64,000 bases of DNA from Lacihabitans sp. LS3-19 (lineage in GTDB: Bacteria; Bacteroidota; Bacteroidia; Cytophagales; Spirosomataceae): the NCBI RefSeq assembly GCF_024343575.1, contig NZ_RJUA01000003.1, forward strand, positions 124,001 to 188,000. Direction: 5' to 3'. A model generated the notes under the pieces. That model was not told the origin of the DNA. It searched no databases and worked only from the letters and a program-made list of their open reading frames with translations. The position numbers and the translations under genes are program-made. Position 1 is the first letter of the stretch. Each line of letters starts with the position of its first letter. Below, in pieces: positions 25,302-33,140 of the stretch.

Positions 25302-26309
25302 AATTTAGGCAAAATCTTTCATGATTTTTACCAACAATACGACAAATCGATAATTTACCTCTTTAAGGCTTTAAGCATTTACCAAAAAAATGACATTTAC
25401 AATCCTCAAGAGTCTATTTATCGTTCATTATCATACAATTACACCAAAAAAGGAGATAACAACCAAGCAATTATCTACGCCCAAAAAGCTGTAGAAATGG
25501 CTGAAAAAGTAAAAGATCCTCATCAGAAAATTCAAGCGTATACAGCCCTTTACATTGCTCAACAAAAAGCGGGCTTAACAAGCGACGCCTTTGACAATTT
25601 GACTTTGGTAAAAAACCTCGAAGACAGTTTGTATTCCATAGAAAATACAAAAAAAATAGCCGAAATAGAGGCCAAATACGAAACGGTCAAGAAAAACGCA
25701 GCCATTGAAGAATTGAAATTGAACCGAAGGGTGCTTGGGGTGAGTCTGGCACTTTTACTCATGGCATCAAGTTCTGTTTTAGGGTATTTTTGGTTTAAAA
25801 GAAAAAAGGAAATAGCACTCAGCAATGCCGAAAAAATAATACAGAACGAAAAGCTTCGAAATGCTGAAATCGAACTGGAATTCAAACAAAAAGAACTCAC
25901 CAGCAAAGTTTTGCAATTGGCCAGGAAAAACGAGTTTTTAAACTAATTAGAATCTGAAATAGTCAGCCTAAAAAGCAATGTAGATCAAACCGTTAGCAAA
26001 ACCTCAAACCGTATTAGTCGATTGATAAAGGGCGATGTGGCAAATGACAGTCAATGGGAACAGTTTAATGCTGAGTTTGCAGTTTTACATCAAGGTTTTT
26101 TAGATGAATTATACCAAAGGCATGGTTCATTTTCGAAAAGTGAAATAAGGCTTGTTTCTCTAATGAAAATGAACATTTCAAGCAAAGACATTGCCGATAC
26201 GCTCAACATTAGTGCTGAGGGAATCAAAAAAGCCCGCCAAAGATTAAGACAGAAACTCAAGCTCCAGCCAGAAGACGATATTTATTCTTATTTGATGGAG
26301 TTGGGATGA
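25302..26309 (+). pseudogene. TPR-TM-HTH regulator, 5' deleted and interrupted by a stop
   Basis: From about 25302 the translated frame (NLGKIFHDFYQQYDKSIIYL) lines up with residues 220 onward of the intact paralogues at 26791 and 30021. It continues through the last TPRs, one membrane helix near 25735-25795 (VSLALLLMASSSVLGYFWF), a coiled coil and the C-terminal HTH (FSKSEIRLVSLMKMN, GIKKARQRLRQKL). An in-frame TAA at 25944-25946 replaces a codon that is serine in the paralogues. The first 220 or so codons are missing; the homology stops just where the decayed IS4 element begins, so insertion and deletion probably removed them. No copy of the missing part lies on the other side of the element. 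Confidence 0.88.
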
Positions 26310-26415
26310 TTCTTATTTATAAAGAAAAAATGCTGCACTTATTTTTTTAGCTCCAAATTGAAAAAAATATTTAAGTAAAAATTTATTTTGTTTAAAATAG
26401 TCTTCGTAAAAAAGT

Positions 26416-26445
26416 GCCCCGGATCGCCATTCAGGGCCTTTTTTT
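26416..26445 (+). terminator. Hairpin with T-run before a conserved 21-bp block
   Basis: GCCC (26416) pairs with GGGC (26437), with further imperfect pairing inside, followed by CTTTTTTT. It may end transcription of the pseudogene upstream. The same layout, hairpin then T-run then the block at 26449, recurs at 32662. Confidence 0.5.
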
Positions 26446-26448
26446 GTT

Positions 26449-26469
26449 TGTCCACTTTTTGTCCCGGCT
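26449..26469 (+). promoter_or_regulatory. Conserved block, copy A (TGTCCACTTTTTGTCCCGGC + T)
   Basis: A 21-bp block identical to 32695-32715. It contains GTCC twice, 11 bp apart. Downstream here are a small ORF and a TPR-TM-HTH regulator. A diverged version (GTCTACTTTTTGTCTACC) is at 35833. It may be a promoter element or protein site. Confidence 0.45.
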
Positions 26470-26528
26470 ATTTTTTGATTATTTTTCTTGTTACAATTAA
26501 TATTGTTTAAGTATTTATTCCAAAGTAG

Positions 26529-26684
26529 ATGGCAAAACGGAAGAAGGATTTCTTGAGAAATAATTTAGTGCAAAATATTGTTTTGCAGCGGGAAGTTTTT
26601 GCCGAAATGGAAAGGTTGAAATTAGAAATAAATAACCATTTTGAAGTGGTTAAAATCAAGATTTCCCAGAATAAAGATTCTTAG
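26529..26684 (+). CDS. Possible small basic protein, 51 aa
   Basis: ATG to TAG, beginning MAKRKKDFLRNNLV and continuing with a charged helical stretch (QREVFAEMERLKLEINNHF) that could form a coiled coil. There is no signal peptide. It lies between the conserved block at 26449 and the TPR-TM-HTH gene at 26791. Codon use looks normal, but nothing identifies the family, and an ORF this short could arise by chance. Confidence 0.4.
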   Translation: MAKRKKDFLRNNLVQNIVLQREVFAEMERLKLEINNHFEVVKIKISQNKDS

Positions 26685-26743
26685 TTTAATTAAATTTTGC
26701 TATGATTTTTGAAATGTTAGAATTAAAATTTAACAAAATTTGA

Positions 26744-26751
26744 TAGCTTTG
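26744..26751 (+). promoter_or_regulatory. Possible Bacteroidota -7 box (TAGCTTTG)
   Basis: Fits the TAnnTTTG consensus and lies 40 bp upstream of the start at 26791. The expected TTTG -33 box is not at the right distance, so this is weak. Confidence 0.3.
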
Positions 26752-26790
26752 GATCGAAAAAAAAGGCAGTAGAAATTATAGCATATATTT

Positions 26791-28446
26791 ATGAAGTACA
26801 GGTTGTTTTTGTTTTTTTATGCTATCTCAATAAGTTTGACTTTTTGCCAAAAGGTTAATAAAATTGACTCGCTTAAATCCGCTTTTCAAACTTTAAAACC
26901 GTCCAAAGAAAAAGCCCAACTTTCTCTGGATATTGTGCAGTATTATAGCCGTAACAACAACGATTCCAATGCGAAATATTTAGAGGTATCAAAAATTGCC
27001 GTGTGGCAATATGGCGATAAGCGTATGCAGGCCCGAAACAAACTTGACTTTGCTAATCATCTCCGAAATCTTGGAAAGTTTGATGAAAGCATAAAAATTA
27101 ATCAGGAAGCCATTAAGTCATATGAAAGCATTGGAGATTTTCAGGGAATGGGAGCTGGATATAATAGCTTGGGCATGTCCTTCAAAGTATTGGGAAATGA
27201 CAAGGTTGAATTACAATCATACGTAGAAAAAGCCCTTAAATATTCAATACTATCAAAGGAATATTACGAAAAAGCAAATGACAACGACGGCTTGCTGAGG
27301 ATATATTCTAACATCGGAACTATGTACCGAGACTTAAAAAGGTTTTCGGATGCCGAGCAAAGTTATTTGGATGGTTTGGCAATCGCTAAAAAAACAGGCA
27401 TGGATAATTACAGCGTAGGTGTGTTGTACTCGAATTTAGGGCAGATTTACATGGATGCATATAAAGACTACGACAAATCAATATTCTACTTAAATAAGGC
27501 ATTGGCCAATTATCAAAAAAACGAAATTTATAATTATCAAGAACACGTTTTCAGAAATTTGGCTTTTAATTACACAAAAAAAGGTGACTTTTTGCTTGCC
27601 ATAGATTATGCTAAAAAAGCACTCGCAATAGCGGAAAAAAGCCACGACCCGCAACAAAAAATAAATTCTTACGCTGCTTTAATATACGCTCAACAAAAAG
27701 CAGGTTTGCATAAAGAAGCTTTCGAAAATTTAACGTTTCAGAAAAATGTGGAAGACAGCGTGTTGTCCGTCGAAAAAACAAGCATCATAGCCGAAATGGA
27801 CGCCAAGTTTGAAGCAGTACAAAAGGAAGCCAAAATTCAGGTATTGAGCAAAACCAATGAGCTGAACAAATGGCGGATTGTTGCATTGCTTCTCACTTTA
27901 TTGGCTTTGGTCTATTATTATTATTCTCTTTTGCAAAAAAGGAAAAAAGATAAATTGTTATTTGAACAAGAGCAAAGAATAGAATCAGAAAAACGTAAAA
28001 ATGCAGAAATAGAACTCGATGCCAAAAAGAAAGAACTAACTGCTAAAGTACTCCAACTAGCTCGGAAAAATGAGTTTTTAAATAGCCTTGAAACTGAAAT
28101 AGATTACCTCAAAAACAATGTGGACGACTCGGTAAACAAGACCACCAACCGCATTAGCCGAATGATCAAACGAGACATAGATAGCGATGTACAGTGGGAT
28201 CAGTTTTCGCAGGAATTTAGCTCCGTACATCAAGGGTTTTTGTCGGCACTAACCGAAAAATTTGGAAATTTTTCTAAAAGCGAAATACGCTTAATTTCCC
28301 TCTTAAAAATGAACATGAATTCCAAAGAAATTGCCGACATTTTGGGTATATCTGATGAAGGTATCAAAAAAGCCCGCTACCGCTTACGTCAAAAAATGAA
28401 CCTCGAAGATGCTGAATTACAGAGTTTTCTTTTGAGTTTTGGATGA
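26791..28446 (+). CDS. Membrane-anchored TPR regulator with C-terminal LuxR-like HTH, 551 aa
   Basis: Signal peptide (MKYRLFLFFYAISISLTFCQ), about eight TPR-like repeats (residues 40-340; e.g. LLRIYSNIGTMYRDLKRFSD), one membrane helix at 364-381 (IVALLLTLLALVYYYYSL), a charged coiled coil (385-450), and a C-terminal helix-turn-helix (494-537: FSKSEIRLISLLKMNMNSKE, GISDEGIKKARYRLRQKM). There is no kinase or receiver domain. The expected topology is TPRs in the periplasm and HTH in the cytoplasm: a one-protein sensor and regulator. The last 110 residues are almost identical to those of the paralogue at 30021, while the TPR halves are clearly diverged, so both may act on the same DNA sites in response to different inputs. 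Confidence 0.9.
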   Translation: MKYRLFLFFYAISISLTFCQKVNKIDSLKSAFQTLKPSKEKAQLSLDIVQYYSRNNNDSNAKYLEVSKIAVWQYGDKRMQARNKLDFANHLRNLGKFDESIKINQEAIKSYESIGDFQGMGAGYNSLGMSFKVLGNDKVELQSYVEKALKYSILSKEYYEKANDNDGLLRIYSNIGTMYRDLKRFSDAEQSYLDGLAIAKKTGMDNYSVGVLYSNLGQIYMDAYKDYDKSIFYLNKALANYQKNEIYNYQEHVFRNLAFNYTKKGDFLLAIDYAKKALAIAEKSHDPQQKINSYAALIYAQQKAGLHKEAFENLTFQKNVEDSVLSVEKTSIIAEMDAKFEAVQKEAKIQVLSKTNELNKWRIVALLLTLLALVYYYYSLLQKRKKDKLLFEQEQRIESEKRKNAEIELDAKKKELTAKVLQLARKNEFLNSLETEIDYLKNNVDDSVNKTTNRISRMIKRDIDSDVQWDQFSQEFSSVHQGFLSALTEKFGNFSKSEIRLISLLKMNMNSKEIADILGISDEGIKKARYRLRQKMNLEDAELQSFLLSFG

Positions 28447-28661
28447 AATATGTCTTTTTCTTGCTCTGAAACTTTTCGTAAAATAAAGCTTTTATAAAGA
28501 AAATATACTAATGCTTACTTCAATATCATTGGCAGAATAAATGAATGTTTCCTGTTAAGAAATGTCTATTTAATCGGGATTTTTGAGCTTGATTCAGAAT
28601 TATTTGGCAGAAATAGAAATGGTTTAATGAAGATAATTTTAGAGATTAAGTAAGATTTGAA

Positions 28662-28669
28662 TACTTTTG
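28662..28669 (+). promoter_or_regulatory. Possible Bacteroidota -7 box (TACTTTTG)
   Basis: Matches TAnnTTTG exactly and is 18 bp upstream of the MFS start at 28688. A T-rich stretch sits where the -33 box would be. A short leader would result. Confidence 0.35.
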
Positions 28670-28687
28670 AAAATCTAATAGAACCGA

Positions 28688-29836
28688 ATGCTTAAAAATC
28701 GAATTGCTATATCTTCTTACTTTTTTGTCAACGGCTTTCTTTATGCCAATTTAATGGCTCGCCTGCCACTTTTACAACAAAATCTTAACATATCTAATAG
28801 CCTTTTAGGGACTTTACTTTTTATGGTAGCCATTGGCTCATTGGCCACTATGCCATTTACGGGTTGGTTAAGTACACGAATAGGCACGCATGCCATAGCC
28901 AGAAACACCGGCCTGCTGTTTTGCATAGTTTTACCATTTATTACACTGGTGCCCAACGTTATTTTAGCAGCAGTGGCTATGTTTTTTATTGGATCATTTA
29001 TGGGGTCTATGGATGTAAGTATGAATGGACAAGCCGTATATGTGGAGCGACTTTGGGGAAAACCTATCATTACTTCTTTCCATGCTGTTTTTAGTATTGG
29101 GATGGCTCTGGGTGCTGCAGCGGGTAGTTTGTTTTCTTATTATACAGTGCCCCTTTTTCAGCATATACTTTCTGTAAGTTTTTTTTGTATGGTTCTTGTT
29201 TATTCTGCTTCTTTTTTTTTAATAAATGACAAAGAAAGCAATGTCGCTCAGCAAAACGAAGAAGGAGGAAGCAGCTTTCGTTGGCCAACAAAGGCTATTG
29301 TTCCGCTGGGACTTATTGCCTTTTGCTGCATGATAGGGGAGGGCTCTATGACAGACTGGACTGCTATCTACATGACAAAAGTAGTAGGTGAAAATGCTAC
29401 TTTCGCAGCTTTGGCATTTGGACTTTATGCTACAGGCATGACCATCGGGCGGCTGTTTGGCGACAGACTGGCTCAATATTTTGGTTATCGCAAATTGTTA
29501 ATTTACGACGCTTTACTTTCATTTTCAGGGCTTTTGATAGCATTAGTTTATGTTTCAGTGCCCACTACGCTTTTGGGCTTTTTTGTTGTTGGCTTAGGAG
29601 TAGCGTCAATAGTTCCCATCATTTTTTCTTTGGCAGGAAACACACCAGGTGTAAACCCAGCGGTAGGTATTGCCATGGCTACTACTATTGGCTATACTGG
29701 TTTTTTTGTCGGCCCACCAAGTATTGGCTATATATCTGATGCTGCTGGCTTGAGACTTGGTCTCGGTTTTTCTTTACTGCTTTTTAGTCTGATGTTGGTT
29801 TTGATCTTTAAGTATATTGAAGTTAAAAAGCCTTAG
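28688..29836 (+). CDS. MFS transporter, YbjJ/fucose-permease-like, 382 aa
   Basis: About twelve hydrophobic segments across the full length, with charged loops typical of the major facilitator superfamily. Visible motifs include GWLSTRIGTHAIARNTGLLF after helix 2 (motif-A-like position), SMDVSMNGQAVYVERLWGKP in helix 4/loop, SFHAVFSIGMALGAAAGSLF, and TIGRLFGDRLAQYFGYRKLL in the second half. These match the YbjJ-type branch of MFS proteins related to sugar permeases. The substrate cannot be told. It has its own intergenic region (241 bp) and sits between two TPR-TM-HTH genes, with no clear functional tie to them. Length is normal and no lesion is visible. Confidence 0.85.
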   Translation: MLKNRIAISSYFFVNGFLYANLMARLPLLQQNLNISNSLLGTLLFMVAIGSLATMPFTGWLSTRIGTHAIARNTGLLFCIVLPFITLVPNVILAAVAMFFIGSFMGSMDVSMNGQAVYVERLWGKPIITSFHAVFSIGMALGAAAGSLFSYYTVPLFQHILSVSFFCMVLVYSASFFLINDKESNVAQQNEEGGSSFRWPTKAIVPLGLIAFCCMIGEGSMTDWTAIYMTKVVGENATFAALAFGLYATGMTIGRLFGDRLAQYFGYRKLLIYDALLSFSGLLIALVYVSVPTTLLGFFVVGLGVASIVPIIFSLAGNTPGVNPAVGIAMATTIGYTGFFVGPPSIGYISDAAGLRLGLGFSLLLFSLMLVLIFKYIEVKKP

Positions 29837-30020
29837 AGATAAAACGTATAGAAAGAGCCATTAACTTAATTCAAAAAATAGAGTTGGTTTTTTAACTTAA
29901 AAAAACATCTTAGAATTTTAAATATGGAAATTCCAGGATTTCCTTTTGAGATTATCATTATAAAATTTATACCTTGTAATAATATACCCAAATAGCCTTT
30001 TAATAAACCAGCCTTTTTAA

Positions 30021-31697
30021 ATGAAAATTATTATAAAAATTAAGGGATTTTCTATTTTACTTATCCCGTTTTTTCTCTTTTTCTTAAAAATAGCTTCTGC
30101 TCAAAAAATCAATATAGACTCCCTTTATAGAAGTTTAGAAAAAGCCCAAACAGCAGAACTAAAAACAGAGATAGCTCTAGAATTGGTAAAACATTACAAC
30201 AGAAACGACCCTGATTCTACTGCATTTTTTCTGAAAATGGCCAAACAAAATGCCGAAAAAACTAAAAGTAAAGCACTTAAAGCCAATGTTTTGCTGTCAG
30301 AAGCCAATCGTTTTCAGAATATTGGTAGGATTAAAGAAAGCATAGAAGCCAACCAAAAAGCGATATTGATTTATGAAGAATTAAAGGATAATGCAGGATT
30401 GGCGAAAGCCTACAGCACTTTGGGTTTGGCTTTTAAAAAAAGTAGCGGTGACGAAAACGAAGTGGCGGCTTTTACTCAAAAAGCACTCGCATACGAATAC
30501 AAAGCCTTAGCTTATTTTAAATTAGGTACCGACAAAGACGGTTTGTTGCGAGTTTACTCCAATATTGGCATTATTCAGCGGGACATGAAACAGTTTAAAG
30601 AGGCCGAAAAAACATATTTGGAAGCCATAGAGCTAGCTCAAAAAATGCATTACGAAGGCTATAGTCTTGGGGTTTTAAAGGCCAACTATTCTCAAATTTT
30701 CCTAGATTATTACAAAGATTATCCCAAGGCGATATCTATTTTAAATGAAGCCTTAGATAATTACGGAAAAAATGGTGTCAGAACCAGTATGGAACACGCC
30801 TACAGGAATATTTCTTACAATTATTCCAAACTGGGTCAATACGACAAAGCCATAGAATATGGTAAAAAAGCAGTAGATATAGCCGAAGAAGTGAAAGATC
30901 CATACAGACAAATTATGGCCTATGCTGCTTTGCATCATGCTCAAGAAAAAGCCGGACTGTATAAAGCGTCTTTAGAAAATCTCAACCATTTAAATACAAT
31001 AGAGCATGAAATACTCAATAAAGAAAAGGCAAGTATAATAGCCGAAATGGATGTGAAGTTTGAAACCTTGAAAAAGGAATCTGAAATAAAGGTGCTTTCA
31101 AAAACCAATGAGCTGAATAAATGGAGGATAGTTGCCCTTTTGGTTTTATTGGCGGCTCTTGGGTTATTGTTTTATTCTTTTAATCAAAAACGAAAAAGAG
31201 AAAAATTATTGCTAGAAAAAGAAAAGATAATTGAAAGAGAAAGAAGAAAAATAGCAGAGATAGAATTAGACGCTAAAAAGAAAGAACTAACAACAAAAGT
31301 ACTCCAACTAGCACGGAAGAATGAATTCCTCAATAACCTCGAAAATGAGATAGAACATCTCAAAAACAACGTGGACGATTCTGTAAACAAAACTTCCAAT
31401 CGCATCAGTCGGATGATTAAACGGGATATAGATAGTGATGTGCAATGGGATCAGTTTTCGCTGGAATTTAGCTCAGTTCACCAAGGATTTTTGTCTGCAC
31501 TAACCGAGAAATTTGGTAACTTTTCGAAAAGCGAAATCCGGCTAATATCTCTTTTGAAAATGAACATGAATTCCAAAGAAATTGCCGACATTTTGGGCAT
31601 TTCAGATGAAGGTATCAAAAAAGCCCGCTACCGCTTACGTCAAAAAATGAATTTGGAAGATAGTGATTTGCAGAGTTTTTTGTTAGGGTTTTCGTAA
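30021..31697 (+). CDS. Membrane-anchored TPR regulator with C-terminal LuxR-like HTH, 558 aa
   Basis: Paralogue of 26791. N-terminal signal (FSILLIPFFLFFLKIASAQ), TPR-like repeats (about 45-345; e.g. LLRVYSNIGIIQRDMKQFKE), membrane helix at 370-387 (VALLVLLAALGLLFYSF), coiled coil, and HTH at about 500-545 (EIRLISLLKMNMNSKEIADI). The HTH-coding DNA (31560-31650) is nearly identical to 28311-28401, including silent sites, whereas the flanking C-terminal DNA has many silent changes. That points to gene conversion or strong constraint on this stretch. It is probably a periplasmic sensor with a cytoplasmic DNA-binding end. The gene stands alone on its strand, 184 bp after the MFS gene. Confidence 0.9.
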   Translation: MKIIIKIKGFSILLIPFFLFFLKIASAQKINIDSLYRSLEKAQTAELKTEIALELVKHYNRNDPDSTAFFLKMAKQNAEKTKSKALKANVLLSEANRFQNIGRIKESIEANQKAILIYEELKDNAGLAKAYSTLGLAFKKSSGDENEVAAFTQKALAYEYKALAYFKLGTDKDGLLRVYSNIGIIQRDMKQFKEAEKTYLEAIELAQKMHYEGYSLGVLKANYSQIFLDYYKDYPKAISILNEALDNYGKNGVRTSMEHAYRNISYNYSKLGQYDKAIEYGKKAVDIAEEVKDPYRQIMAYAALHHAQEKAGLYKASLENLNHLNTIEHEILNKEKASIIAEMDVKFETLKKESEIKVLSKTNELNKWRIVALLVLLAALGLLFYSFNQKRKREKLLLEKEKIIERERRKIAEIELDAKKKELTTKVLQLARKNEFLNNLENEIEHLKNNVDDSVNKTSNRISRMIKRDIDSDVQWDQFSLEFSSVHQGFLSALTEKFGNFSKSEIRLISLLKMNMNSKEIADILGISDEGIKKARYRLRQKMNLEDSDLQSFLLGFS

Positions 31698-31769
31698 TAT
31701 ACCTTGTTATTTAGCTGCCAATTCGCTCGTTGATGTGTGGTTTTTTCAAGTGTGAACCTAATGCGAAAT

Positions 31770-32057
31770 TTAGGTCAAATCTTCAATGTTTCGTCTTTGA
31801 TTAACGATTCGAATTATCTGCAAATGAGTTTCTGTAAAGTCATATATAATAGAATGGTATTCAAAATTATAAATTCTTAACTCTTCAGACAGATTTTTAT
31901 GCTTATGACCCATGGTGGTCATTTGGGAGAGTTTTTGAATATTGTTATACAAATTTTCTTTGAAATCGATTGCCTTTTTAATTCCTAAAGTCTCGAAGGT
32001 GTATTGAAATATCGATTCCAAATCTTCAAAAGCTAATTCCGAGATAGTTATTATCAT
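31770..32057 (-). CDS. parE: ParE/RelE-family toxin
   Basis: A 95-residue protein with the ParE-like pattern: start MIITISELAFEDLESIFQYT, a central KAIDFKENLYNNIQKLSQM helix pair, and the ending LRIYNFEYHSIIYDFTETHL, IIRIVNQRRN. ParE toxins act on DNA gyrase and RelE-type toxins on translating mRNA; the sequence alone does not decide which. It follows the antitoxin gene by 4 bp, the usual order. No lesion is visible. Confidence 0.85.
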   Translation of the reverse strand: MIITISELAFEDLESIFQYTFETLGIKKAIDFKENLYNNIQKLSQMTTMGHKHKNLSEELRIYNFEYHSIIYDFTETHLQIIRIVNQRRNIEDLT

Positions 32058-32061
32058 TTTA

Positions 32062-32352
32062 TCAAGGCTTTAGATGGTCAGGAATGATTTTAGCATTTTT
32101 AGAGTTTTGAATAGCATTTTCAAAAGCTTTGTTCATTAACTTTTCATCAAAAGGCACCACCCGACCTGCAGCCACATCGTCGAGGCCGGCTTGTACCAAT
32201 TGCTTCAGCTTAAAACTTTTCCATTTTTCATTTTCCTCCATTTTAGAACGCAGTGCATCGCGTAGCACCTCCGATGCAGAAGCATAATAACCTGAGGAAA
32301 CTAATTGTTGAATAAACTCTTCGTAAGGCTTTCCTAAATTGACTCTTTGCAT
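32062..32352 (-). CDS. parD: ParD-like ribbon-helix-helix antitoxin
   Basis: A 96-residue protein. The N-terminal half is a ParD ribbon-helix-helix domain (MQRVNLGKPYEEFIQQLVSS, GYYASASEVLRDALRSKME), which would dimerise and bind its own promoter. The C-terminal half (GLDDVAAGRVVPFDEKLMNK) is the flexible part that normally wraps the toxin. It is the first gene of the pair. ParD proteins usually repress the operon together with the toxin. Confidence 0.87.
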   Translation of the reverse strand: MQRVNLGKPYEEFIQQLVSSGYYASASEVLRDALRSKMEENEKWKSFKLKQLVQAGLDDVAAGRVVPFDEKLMNKAFENAIQNSKNAKIIPDHLKP

Positions 32353-32661
32353 AATAGTGTATCATTTATATGTCAAATATATCCAAAATTTGTGAAATTT
32401 CGATAAAAAAGTATTTAAGATCGAAATTTCATTCAGTCATATTAGCTTCTCAGCTATACCGCTAAACTTTCATAGATTTTTTTCAGTTTTTGTTGAGGTG
32501 TCTTCTGAATGCTATCTATTTGTATTTGGAGCCGACAAATCTTGTAGAATCAAATCATCGTGCAGCTAAATTCTCTGTAAAATTTGTCAAAGTGGGCTAC
32601 AAGAATCGGAATAGTCACTCTTCCATTTTACGTAAAGACTTGATTGAACTTCCAAAAAACT

Positions 32662-32690
32662 GCCCTGAATCCCCGTTCAGGGCTTTTTTT
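32662..32690 (+). terminator. Strong hairpin with T-run upstream of a LytTR gene
   Basis: GCCCTGAA (32662-32669) pairs perfectly with TTCAGGGC (32676-32683), loop TCCCCG, then TTTTTTT. No plus-strand gene ends nearby (the closest is 31697), so it may be a leader terminator or the end of an unseen transcript. Its counterpart is at 26416. Confidence 0.6.
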
Positions 32691-32694
32691 GAAA

Positions 32695-32715
32695 TGTCCA
32701 CTTTTTGTCCCGGCT
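32695..32715 (+). promoter_or_regulatory. Conserved block, copy B
   Basis: Identical over 21 bp to 26449-26469, and likewise just after a hairpin and T-run. It lies 75-96 bp upstream of the LytTR start at 32791, with similar T-rich and TATTCC-containing sequence after it in both places. Confidence 0.45.
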
Positions 32716-32790
32716 TTTTTTTGGTGTTTTTTATACTGTTTCATTATTTCGGGTATTCCTTTTCATAAGGCCAATCTTAATTTTATAGAA

Positions 32791-33105
32791 ATGAAACAAC
32801 CAAAAATTCTCCTTGAGACCCAGCCCGAAATGATTCGGCATTTGCGGGCAGATTCTAACTACACCATTCTGTTTTTGACAGATGGGAAACGCCTCATTTC
32901 TGGTTACAGTCTTAATGTTTTTCAAAAGCTTTTTGATGACCAAGAATTTCTAAGAATAAACAGATCCAATATTGTGCATAAAACATTTATAGCGGAAATA
33001 AAATTATCAAAATCTGTAGACTCTATACGGCTATTAAACAATACCGAAATCCAAATCCCTCGAAGGCGAAGGGTGGAAGTCTTGGAAGCATTCTCTAACT
33101 ATTAA
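32791..33105 (+). CDS. Stand-alone LytTR DNA-binding regulator, 104 aa
   Basis: The start chosen is ATG 32791 (MKQPKILLETQPEMIRHLRA), which matches the length of the other LytTR-only proteins. The frame is open from 32644, but that extension would run through the hairpin and conserved block. Visible motifs are LRADSNYTILFLTDGKRLIS, GYSLNVFQKLF, FLRINRSNIVHKTFI and the end IQIPRRRRVEVLEAF. It is followed after 35 bp by an 801-residue S74 fibre gene, presumably co-transcribed with it. Confidence 0.88.
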   Translation: MKQPKILLETQPEMIRHLRADSNYTILFLTDGKRLISGYSLNVFQKLFDDQEFLRINRSNIVHKTFIAEIKLSKSVDSIRLLNNTEIQIPRRRRVEVLEAFSNY

Positions 33106-33140
33106 TTATATATTTTCTCAAATTGTAAACATTCAAAATA

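Noticed and set aside
31770-32352. ParDE pair as part of the surface-protein system
   Set aside because: It is a normal toxin-antitoxin module on the opposite strand, with no link visible beyond location.
32644-32790. N-terminal extension of the LytTR gene to ATG 32644
   Set aside because: The extension runs through the hairpin and the conserved 21-bp block; ATG 32791 gives the same length as the other three LytTR-only proteins.
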